Shown piece by piece: positions 55,473-61,619 of a stretch of DNA of 64,000 nt. Made by a program: the position numbers and the translations under genes. Source of the stretch: WARW01 sp964582365 (GTDB lineage: Bacteria > Patescibacteriota > Microgenomatia > UBA12405); the NCBI GenBank assembly GCA_964582365.1, contig CAZOQV010000001.1, positions 44,935-108,934 of the forward strand, written 5' to 3'. Positions within the stretch are counted from its first letter, which is position 1. Each line of letters starts with the position of its first letter. Under the pieces are notes generated by a model. The model was not told where the DNA came from, did not search any database, and saw only the letters and a program-made list of their open reading frames with translations.

Positions 55473-56228
55473 TCATCCATAAATTTTTTGAATTTCTTCT
55501 TCTATTATTTTTTCCCATACCTCCCTTAATTTTTTTATTTCTAACATTATATCTTTTTTAATTTCTTGCCGGATTTTTTCAGTATTTTCTTGTCTTCTTT
55601 CAGCAGTTATTGTGTTAATAACAGCATCTGTTAGATTGTCAATATTTCGAGTTGTTTCAAGATTATAAACTGTTTCAAGCGATTTAGTCCGATATTTAAT
55701 AAATTCTTCCTTGGAATAATAACGCTTAGTAATTTTGTAATAGCCATAGTCTGACATAATAAAATTCCCTACAGGCATTTCGTTTTCTTTAGCCAATTCA
55801 ACCGCCAGATCGATCCATTTCCAATAATCATCATATTTATCTTGAACCAGCGTTATAATTAAGTCCTTTAATTTGATAAATTTATCAAACATGGATTTTT
55901 TACTTTTTTCATATTCAGGAGATTTTTTAAACCTATTAAATATTTCTTCAGAAAAACAGTTTTTACCGATTTTTAAATAAAGATCATCAAAATCTTTTTC
56001 AGTAGACAATAAATCATCATTTTGATCAATTAATCTTCTAGCTAGGAATTCGCTATGTATCTCCGTTCCTTCTGTTTTTATTGTAGCATCTTGCTTTTCT
56101 TCAAAGACATCTAACCCGGTTTCCGCAAGGATCTTTAATCGATATTGTTCCAGTCTGTAATCCTCAGATTTTTTCTTTGCAATTAATATTCCTTTCAGGT
56201 CACCTACACTTATTCCATCTCTTGGCAT
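55473..56228 (-). CDS. Unknown helical protein, 251 residues
   Basis: A soluble, highly charged, mostly helical protein (many Lys, Glu, Asp) with no signal peptide. N-terminus MPRDGISVGDLKGILIAKKK; a Tyr-rich middle (SDYGYYKITKRYYSKEEFIK, about residues 163-182) and a C-terminal coiled coil (about 208-251, RRQENTEKIRQEIKKDIMLE). No catalytic motif is recognised. It has a GAGG Shine-Dalgarno 7 bases before the ATG, a 17-base-spaced promoter (56399-56427) and a leader of about 160 bases with a hairpin shared with the 63970 gene. It may be an accessory gene with leader-level control. Confidence 0.6.
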   Translation of the reverse strand: MPRDGISVGDLKGILIAKKKSEDYRLEQYRLKILAETGLDVFEEKQDATIKTEGTEIHSEFLARRLIDQNDDLLSTEKDFDDLYLKIGKNCFSEEIFNRFKKSPEYEKSKKSMFDKFIKLKDLIITLVQDKYDDYWKWIDLAVELAKENEMPVGNFIMSDYGYYKITKRYYSKEEFIKYRTKSLETVYNLETTRNIDNLTDAVINTITAERRQENTEKIRQEIKKDIMLEIKKLREVWEKIIEEEIQKIYG

Positions 56229-56259
56229 AATAAAGCCTCTTTTCTCCTCATTTCATCTT

Positions 56260-56312
56260 TGATGAACGGGAACCTAATCCTCAAATAGGGGATCAAATTT
56301 CCGCTCATCAAA
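56260..56312 (-). promoter_or_regulatory. Shared leader hairpin motif, copy 1
   Basis: Minus strand: GATGAGCGGAAA ... TTCCCGTTCATC, with an inner ATCC/GGAT pair, followed by AAAGATGAAATGAGGAG and the gene start at 56228. The same outer arms occur at 63894-63943 before another Shine-Dalgarno gene. Inner stems differ in sequence but are again paired. Confidence 0.65.
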
Positions 56313-56398
56313 ATTTATTCAACAAATCTGATTATAAAAATACTTATTTAGTATTTTCAAGCCAGCTTTTAGCTCTTAAAACTAAATAATTGTTCACA

Positions 56399-56427
56399 AT
56401 TATATCCTATAACACATATAAAATCAA
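56399..56427 (-). promoter_or_regulatory. Promoter of the 251-residue gene
   Basis: Minus strand TTGATT, 17-base spacer, TATAAT. Start near 56392 gives a leader of about 160 bases. Confidence 0.65.
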
Positions 56428-56454
56428 TATATAAGTCTATTTTTAAACTTAAAC

Positions 56455-56484
56455 TTGCATTAGATGCCCCTTTTAGACTAAAAT
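56455..56484 (+). promoter_or_regulatory. rmlB promoter
   Basis: TTGCAT (56455-56460), 18-base spacer, TAAAAT (56479-56484), 9 bases to the ATG at 56494. Confidence 0.55.
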
Positions 56485-56493
56485 GACATTATT

Positions 56494-57531
56494 ATGAAAT
56501 TACTAATTACAGGCGGTCTAGGCTTTATTGGTTCGAATTTTATTAAATACTGGTTCAAAAATCATCCCCAAGATTCCATTGTCAACCTCGACAAGATGAC
56601 TTATGCTGCCAATCCTCGCAATTTAACCGAATTTGCCGATAATCCCAATTATAAATTTATCCAAGGTGACATTCTAGATGAAAAATTAGTCGATGAATTA
56701 GTTTCTCAAATTGATACTATTGTCCATTTTGCCGCCGAAACTCATGTTGATCGATCAATCGATGATCCCTCTCTTTTTGTTAAAACCAATGTTTTGGGTA
56801 CCTACAATCTTTTAAACGCTGCTAAAAAAAACAACACTCGTTTTCATCACATTTCCACTGACGAAGTTTTTGGTTCAATTGCCTTAGATTCAACTGATCA
56901 ATTCAACGAAGCCACCCCTTACGATCCTTCCAGCCCATATTCAGCCTCCAAAGCTTCTTCTGACCACTTAGTTCGATCATTTTATAAAACTTTTGGCCTT
57001 CCTATCACCATCAGTAATTGTTCCAACAATTACGGTCCGTATCAACACCCTGAAAAAATGATTCCTCGTTCCATCACCAGTCTTTTAAGTGGCGGCAAAA
57101 TTAAAGTTTATGGTCAAGGTTTAAATTTCCGAGACTGGCTTCACGTTGAAGATCATTGTCGAGCCATCGAGGTTATTTTATTAAACGGTAAAATCGGTGA
57201 AACTTATTGTATCGGCGGTGCCAAAAAGGGGACTTCCAATATGGAACTAGTTCACTTGATTTTAAATTTAATGAATAAAGGCGAAGATTCACTCGAACAT
57301 GTCGCCGATCGTCCCGCCCATGATAATTATGCCGTTAATTGGGGTAAAATTAATAATGAATTAGGTTGGGAACCAAAATACGATCTTGAATCTGGCATCA
57401 AACAAACCATCGATTGGTACACTCAAAACCAAACTTGGTGGAAAGAAACCAAAGCCGAAGCTGAAGAGTTTTATTCCAAGATTTCCAAAATAAATAATCA
57501 ACAAAGCGGAACAAAAAACCATGGCCCTTAG
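56494..57531 (+). CDS. rmlB: dTDP-glucose 4,6-dehydratase
   Basis: A 345-residue extended SDR enzyme converting dTDP-glucose to dTDP-4-keto-6-deoxyglucose, step two of dTDP-rhamnose synthesis. NAD motif GGLGFIG (residues 7-13), HFAAETHVDRSI, the catalytic STDEVFG (about 121-127; Asp-Glu pair), YSASK (Tyr149, Lys153) and CSNNYGPYQHPEKMIP are all family-typical. Length normal. The last codons and stop are part of a terminator-like hairpin (57513-57546). It is followed by rmlC and rmlD; rmlA is not in the window, so the first step is encoded elsewhere. The product rhamnose likely decorates surface glycans. Confidence 0.96.
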   Translation: MKLLITGGLGFIGSNFIKYWFKNHPQDSIVNLDKMTYAANPRNLTEFADNPNYKFIQGDILDEKLVDELVSQIDTIVHFAAETHVDRSIDDPSLFVKTNVLGTYNLLNAAKKNNTRFHHISTDEVFGSIALDSTDQFNEATPYDPSSPYSASKASSDHLVRSFYKTFGLPITISNCSNNYGPYQHPEKMIPRSITSLLSGGKIKVYGQGLNFRDWLHVEDHCRAIEVILLNGKIGETYCIGGAKKGTSNMELVHLILNLMNKGEDSLEHVADRPAHDNYAVNWGKINNELGWEPKYDLESGIKQTIDWYTQNQTWWKETKAEAEEFYSKISKINNQQSGTKNHGP

Positions 57532-57546
57532 GCCGTGTGTTTTTTA
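57513..57546 (+). terminator. Terminator-like hairpin over the rmlB stop
   Basis: AAAAAACC-ATGGCC-CTTA-GGCCGTG-TGTTTTTT: a stem with GGCC/GGCC core and A-run/T-run flanks; the TAG stop (57529-57531) lies in the loop and 3' arm. It may reduce read-through into rmlC. Confidence 0.55.
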
Positions 57547-57573
57547 TATTAAATTAAATAATTTAAAAAAATA

Positions 57574-58131
57574 ATGCCAACATTCACCAAATGCAAAATT
57601 GATGGTCTAGTTATAATTGAGCCTTCCGTTTTTGGAGATGATCGTGGTTTCTTTATGGAAACCTATTCCAAAAAAGTTTTTACCGAAAATGGTATTAGCG
57701 TGGAGTTTGTTCAAGATAATCATTCTCGATCTACCAAAGGCGTTCTTCGTGGTCTTCATTTTCAAAAACCGCCTTTTGCTCAAGATAAATTAGTTCGTTG
57801 TACTCGTGGCGAAGTTTTAGATGTCGCCGTTGACATAAGGAGGGATTCTCCCACTTTTGGCCAATACGAAGCCGTTCTTTTAACTGAAGAAAATAAAAAA
57901 ATGTTTTTTATTCCACAAGGTTTTGCTCATGCTTTCTTGGTTTTAAGTGATATTGCTGATTTTCAATATAAATGTAGTAATTTTTATAATAAAGAATCAG
58001 AAGGCGGACTTTTATATAACGATCCCGCCATCGCCATCAATTGGCCCAAGTTAGATATTGAATTAATTTTATCCGACAAAGATAAACTCTGGCCAAGTCT
58101 AGCAGAAACCAAAAATAATCCAGTTTTTTAA
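57574..58131 (+). CDS. rmlC: dTDP-4-dehydrorhamnose 3,5-epimerase
   Basis: A 185-residue RmlC, which epimerises dTDP-4-keto-6-deoxyglucose at C3 and C5. The cupin-like core shows VFGDDRGFFMETYSKKVF, FVQDNHSRSTKGVLRGLHFQ (catalytic His in RGLHFQ), KLVRCTRGEVLDVAVDIR, and FFIPQGFAHAFLVLSD with the C-terminal LLYNDPAIAINWP. Length is normal (about 180). It is between rmlB (42 bases) and rmlD (72 bases including a repeat). Confidence 0.96.
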   Translation: MPTFTKCKIDGLVIIEPSVFGDDRGFFMETYSKKVFTENGISVEFVQDNHSRSTKGVLRGLHFQKPPFAQDKLVRCTRGEVLDVAVDIRRDSPTFGQYEAVLLTEENKKMFFIPQGFAHAFLVLSDIADFQYKCSNFYNKESEGGLLYNDPAIAINWPKLDIELILSDKDKLWPSLAETKNNPVF

Positions 58132-58147
58132 ATTAATAATTAAATAT

Positions 58148-58199
58148 TTCTCCCTTTGTTAAGGGGAGATGTCCCGCAGTGGCGGGACAGAGAGGATTT
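58148..58199. repeat. Double-hairpin repeat before rmlD, with GTCCCGC palindrome copy 2
   Basis: CTCCCTT-TGTT-AAGGGGAG forms hairpin one; GTCCCGCAGTGGCGGGAC (58171-58188) forms hairpin two. The second is the exact reverse complement of the element after rpsG at 53496-53513. It fills most of the rmlC-rmlD gap. Confidence 0.8.
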
Positions 58200-58203
58200 A
58201 AAC

Positions 58204-59097
58204 ATGAATAAAATAATTGGCACCGGCCTTTCCGGATTGGTTGGTAGTCGTATAGTTGAATTATTAAAAGACAAATTTGAATTTGTCGATTTTTCTCTCG
58301 ACACTGGTGTTAATATTTTAGATAAAGAAAATCTAGCCACAGCTTTTGAATTAAATAAAGATGCCGTTGCTGTTTTACATATGGCTGCCTTTACTGATAC
58401 CAATGCCGCTTGGGAGCAAAAAGGGGACAAAACCGGTCTTTGTTATCAGCTCAACGTTGAAGGTACTCAAAATATTTTGGACTTAGCTAAAAAATATAAT
58501 CAATATCTAGTCTATATTTCCACTGATTTCGTCTTTGACGGCAACAAATCTACTCCTTATTTAGAAACCGACACTCCCAGTCCAATCGAATGGTATGGTG
58601 AAACAAAATATCTTGGCGAAAAACTTATTTTAGATTCAGGTTACGCCAATTTTAATATTTCTCGTATCACTTATCCTTACTGTGCTGAATTTGAGAAAAA
58701 AATCGATATTATCCGAAAAGTTTTAACCAAACTCAAAAATAAAGAGCCAGTCAAAATGTTTTCCGATCAAATTTGTACCTACACTTTTATTGATGATATT
58801 GCCAATGCATTGGGATATTTTTTTGAAAATAAAACAACAGGAATTTACCATTTAGTTGGTTCTTCTTCTCATTCTCCCTATGAAATGTCCAAATTAGTTG
58901 CCAAAACTTTTGGATTTGATGAAAATTCAGTCCAAGCTTCTAGTTTAGAAGAATATATTAAATCTCAGCCAGAAGGGAGTCGTCCATGGCAAAAAACTTT
59001 AATTACTTCTAGCCAAAAAGTCACTAATCTTGGTCTAAAATTCAAAACCCTTTCAGAAGGACTAGAGGAAATCAAAAAACAATTATCTCTTTATTAA
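58204..59097 (+). CDS. rmlD: RmlD-like dTDP-4-dehydrorhamnose reductase
   Basis: A 297-residue SDR protein, start at ATG 58204 (MNKIIGTGLSGLVGSRIVEL); in-frame upstream sequence belongs to a repeat. NAD(P) motif GTGLSGLVG (about residues 6-14), VLHMAAFTD, LNVEGTQNILDLA, ISTDFVFDG and the catalytic YGETK (Tyr-x-x-x-Lys) fit RmlD, which makes dTDP-L-rhamnose. Divergence from typical RmlD (for example an unusual early segment DAVAVLHMAAFTDTNAAWEQ) leaves a related sugar reductase possible, but operon position with rmlB and rmlC supports the call. Its 3' end overlaps the convergent HAD gene by 15 bases. Confidence 0.85.
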   Translation: MNKIIGTGLSGLVGSRIVELLKDKFEFVDFSLDTGVNILDKENLATAFELNKDAVAVLHMAAFTDTNAAWEQKGDKTGLCYQLNVEGTQNILDLAKKYNQYLVYISTDFVFDGNKSTPYLETDTPSPIEWYGETKYLGEKLILDSGYANFNISRITYPYCAEFEKKIDIIRKVLTKLKNKEPVKMFSDQICTYTFIDDIANALGYFFENKTTGIYHLVGSSSHSPYEMSKLVAKTFGFDENSVQASSLEEYIKSQPEGSRPWQKTLITSSQKVTNLGLKFKTLSEGLEEIKKQLSLY

Positions 59098-59859
59098 AAT
59101 CGTTTTTATTCCCAATTCTTCTGCTGTTTTTAAATCAGTCTCGTAAGAATCACCCACAGATAGGGTTTTTTCAATATTTATTTCTTTAAAAAGTTTCTGC
59201 CAAATTAACGGTTTATCAATTGGATCTCCAATTACCAATTTTCCCGGATACTTTTTTAATAATTTTTTTAATCTTTTTGCCTTTTCTTTCCATGAATATT
59301 CTGGATCATAATTTAATTCAATTTTCCCCAGACTCGTTTTTATTTTTAAAATTGAATCACTTCCTGTCACCCAAACTATTTCTATTTTTTCTTTTTTAAT
59401 TTTGTCTAAAAAAGGAATTGCGTCATCATAGATATTCCAAGCATCAGACATTGCTTTCCAATAAATTTTTCGTAATTTTAATATCTCATCTGCTTTTAAG
59501 TTTAAATCAAGCTTTTTCGCCGCTACCATTATCATGGTTTCTCTTGACCAGTATTTATGACCATATATCGGAACTATTTTAATTTGATTTTTGTCAACTT
59601 CTTCAATAATTTTTTTATATTCAACCTGTTCATTTTCAGATAAATTAATCAAACCTCTTTTGGCTCTCAAAATTAAATCAAAAATTCTACCTACTTCGTC
59701 TCCTAATTTTTGGTAACAATCGTTCAATTTTGCGTTGCCCTTTTTATTACCTATATCAAAGTTAAACACAGTGTAATCAATGTCTGAAAAAACTTTATCA
59801 ATTTTATTTTTATCAATTAATTCCAAAATCTCTTTATTGTCTAATCTATTGGTTATCAT
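59083..59859 (-). CDS. HAD-superfamily hydrolase
   Basis: A 258-residue HAD protein; ATG 59859 chosen, with TTG 59865 as alternative. Motif I is VFSDIDYTVFNFD (Asp26, Asp28), motif II IVWVTGSDS (about residue 160), a Lys-containing region (KRLKKLLKKYPG), and motif IV TLSVGDSYETDLKTAEELG (about 232-250). A large helical cap lies between motifs I and II. Substrate unknown; a phosphatase for sugar phosphates or a dephosphorylating step for the adjacent pathway is only a guess. It overlaps the FAD gene by 14 bases, so the two are coupled. Confidence 0.8.
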   Translation of the reverse strand: MITNRLDNKEILELIDKNKIDKVFSDIDYTVFNFDIGNKKGNAKLNDCYQKLGDEVGRIFDLILRAKRGLINLSENEQVEYKKIIEEVDKNQIKIVPIYGHKYWSRETMIMVAAKKLDLNLKADEILKLRKIYWKAMSDAWNIYDDAIPFLDKIKKEKIEIVWVTGSDSILKIKTSLGKIELNYDPEYSWKEKAKRLKKLLKKYPGKLVIGDPIDKPLIWQKLFKEINIEKTLSVGDSYETDLKTAEELGIKTILIKR

Positions 59860-61063
59860 CTTCAATCATTTTAACTAATTTCCTTGCTTCTTTCACTGCA
59901 AAGTTAATCCCCCTGTCTTCAGGGTAAATTTGAGCAAAATTTAGTCGATATGTTTTTTCTCCAACTTTATAATTTAGAACTTTATAACTTTTAACTACGA
60001 TGTGTTGAGCATTTTTAAATCTAAAAATATTTTTTTCTAAAACTTTTTTTTCATCAAATTCTGGTTTAATTTTTTTTAAATAATCAAAAAATTCCTTTTT
60101 AATTTCTTCATCAGAGCATTTAAAATATCTATGATCTTGTGGAACATAAGTTCCTAAATAATAAATATGTCTATTATTATATTGATTTTTTTCGACCAAA
60201 TTTGTATGTTGAATAAAAACCAAGAAAGGGGACTTTGTATCATTAATATTATGCCAATAGTATTCGCTCAAATTTTGACTTGAGCTAAAAACCACATCCA
60301 CCGCTCCAATGTAATCAACATTCTCAATCGGCCTAGTATCAATCACAACATCAAAATCTTTTTCCAATTCTTTAATATCAATAATTTCTTTATTAATTAT
60401 TTTTATATTTTCTTTTAACTTATTATTAATTTGCTCAAACCCTCCATCTAAATAACCCAAAACTTCTTTGCCTGCCATAGCCTTGGCGTCGGCGGGTCCA
60501 CCTTTCGATCCGCCTCTCGTATGAATTCTGGCCCACAACCAAGCCATCGCCACATCTTTATAATATTCATGAAATTTTCCCTTCAAAAGTGGCTTCCATA
60601 TTACTTCATAAGCTCTTTTTCCTGCCCATTTTTCCATCCAATCCGTTGCTGTTATCTTTTCATATTTTGAAAAATTTTTATCAAATTTTAGCCATAAATA
60701 AACCATTCCTAATCTAAATTTATCAATTAAGCCTAATTCTTCAAACTTTAATAAATCAATTGCCCCATTAAATGGGTGAAATTTATTATTATAATAAAGT
60801 CCAGTCGAGCTTTTGTACCATTTTAGTTTTTCTTCCAAACCCAATTCTTCGATTAAATCAATTATTTCTTTATCGGTTTTAAAAATGTGATGATATGTTT
60901 TTTCTAAATTTTGTCCAGCAATTTTAAAATCCGATAATAATCCTCCAATTTCTTTTTCTTTTTCAAAAACTGTCACTTGGTATCCTTTTTTTGATAATTC
61001 ATATCCTACGGCTAATCCACCAATTCCTGCGCCAATAATCGCTACTGTTTTATTATTTTTCAT
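59846..61063 (-). CDS. FAD-dependent amine-oxidase-like oxidoreductase
   Basis: A 405-residue flavoprotein starting at ATG 61063. The FAD motif is VAIIGAGIGGLAVGYELSKK (GxGxxG at residues 11-16), followed by VFEKEKEIGG. The pattern of the rest (KTYHHIFKTDKEIIDLIEEL, WKPLLKGKFHEYYKDVAMAW) is like the protoporphyrinogen-oxidase/amine-oxidase-like family often found in sugar or polyprenol gene clusters. At about residues 183-198 (GGSKGGPADAKAMAGK) there is an insert coded by GC-rich repeat DNA (60470-60516). The 5' end overlaps the Nudix gene by 11 bases and the 3' end overlaps the HAD gene. Substrate unknown. Confidence 0.82.
   Translation of the reverse strand: MKNNKTVAIIGAGIGGLAVGYELSKKGYQVTVFEKEKEIGGLLSDFKIAGQNLEKTYHHIFKTDKEIIDLIEELGLEEKLKWYKSSTGLYYNNKFHPFNGAIDLLKFEELGLIDKFRLGMVYLWLKFDKNFSKYEKITATDWMEKWAGKRAYEVIWKPLLKGKFHEYYKDVAMAWLWARIHTRGGSKGGPADAKAMAGKEVLGYLDGGFEQINNKLKENIKIINKEIIDIKELEKDFDVVIDTRPIENVDYIGAVDVVFSSSQNLSEYYWHNINDTKSPFLVFIQHTNLVEKNQYNNRHIYYLGTYVPQDHRYFKCSDEEIKKEFFDYLKKIKPEFDEKKVLEKNIFRFKNAQHIVVKSYKVLNYKVGEKTYRLNFAQIYPEDRGINFAVKEARKLVKMIEDDNQ
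60470..60516. repeat. GC-rich repeat inserted in frame in the FAD gene
   Basis: GC-rich against A/T-rich flanks; contains short inverted parts (GGCGG/CCGCC, GCC/GGC). It encodes SKGGPADAKAMAG between ARIHTRGG and KEVLGYLDGGF, which would otherwise be contiguous. I recall PADAKAMAG-type peptides in other CPR proteins, so it is probably a dispersed repeat. Confidence 0.65.
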
Positions 61064-61460
61064 CTTCGTCAAACATTTTTACAAATTCTACAACACTCGG
61101 GAATAAATTTTCCTTTAAAACTTCTTCTTTGTTAAAAAATCTAACTTCCACACATTCGTCTGAAGGTGTGATTTTTAAATTTTTTAATTTTACTTCAAAA
61201 AGTATATTAGTTGTCCAATTATTTTTAATATTTTTAAAAACCAAAAAATATTTTGGTCTTTTACCTATTTCAGTAATCGCCAATCCAGTTTCTTCAAATA
61301 TTTCTCTTCTTAGTGTTTCTTCGTATTTTTCCCCAAAATGCATTCCTCCACCGGGCAGATTCCAATAACCATTTTCTTCTTTACATAGCAAAAACCTTTT
61401 TTTATCATCCAAAACTAAAGCTTTTATAGACGTTCTGTAAAAATTATTTGGTATTTCCAT
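61053..61460 (-). CDS. Nudix hydrolase
   Basis: A 135-residue Nudix enzyme with a perfect box GX5EX7REUXEEXGU at residues 38-60 (GGMHFGE, then REIFEETGL). These Mg2+ enzymes cleave nucleoside diphosphates linked to another group; substrate here unknown. It heads a minus-strand group (Nudix-FAD-HAD) joined by 11- and 14-base overlaps, so the three gene products are made together, perhaps for sugar-nucleotide or polyprenol metabolism next to rmlBCD. The ATG has a minus-strand TATAAT at 61469-61474, 8 bases upstream. Confidence 0.93.
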   Translation of the reverse strand: MEIPNNFYRTSIKALVLDDKKRFLLCKEENGYWNLPGGGMHFGEKYEETLRREIFEETGLAITEIGKRPKYFLVFKNIKNNWTTNILFEVKLKNLKITPSDECVEVRFFNKEEVLKENLFPSVVEFVKMFDEDEK

Positions 61461-61468
61461 TTCCCTAT

Positions 61469-61474
61469 ATTATA
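61469..61474 (-). promoter_or_regulatory. -10 box TATAAT (minus) of the Nudix-FAD-HAD operon
   Basis: Minus-strand TATAAT, 8 bases before the ATG at 61460; near-leaderless. Confidence 0.5.
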
Positions 61475-61504
61475 ACCAATGAAATTTAATTAATGTCATG
61501 GTAT

Positions 61505-61510
61505 TATAAT
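61505..61510 (+). promoter_or_regulatory. -10 box TATAAT of fusA
   Basis: TATAAT about 110 bases before the fusA ATG; the leader holds a terminator-like hairpin (61520-61543) and an A/T repeat (61583-61615). Confidence 0.5.
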
Positions 61511-61519
61511 CCATTCACT

Positions 61520-61543
61520 GTTGCGTAAAAAGCAACGGTTTTT
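61520..61543 (+). terminator. Terminator-like hairpin in the fusA leader
   Basis: GTTGC (61520-61524) pairs with GCAAC (61532-61536), followed by GGTTTTT. It lies just after the predicted start point, so it may attenuate fusA. Confidence 0.45.
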
Positions 61544-61582
61544 ATTATTATTTATATAATTAATTACAAATAAATCTAATTT

Positions 61583-61615
61583 TTAGAAATTAGAAATTTG
61601 GATTTAGAAATTTTA
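61583..61615. repeat. AATTAGA-type repeat before fusA
   Basis: TTAGAAATTAGAAATTTGG with a further TTAGAAATTTTAG, directly before the start codon. Same family as 43165-43187. Confidence 0.7.
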
Positions 61616-61619
61616 GAAT

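Noticed and set aside
58140..58430. Minus-strand frame over the repeat before rmlD (contains SRHCGTSPLNKGR)
   Set aside because: It lies over the rmlD coding region and the double-hairpin repeat; the peptide is the translated repeat, a common false gene call.
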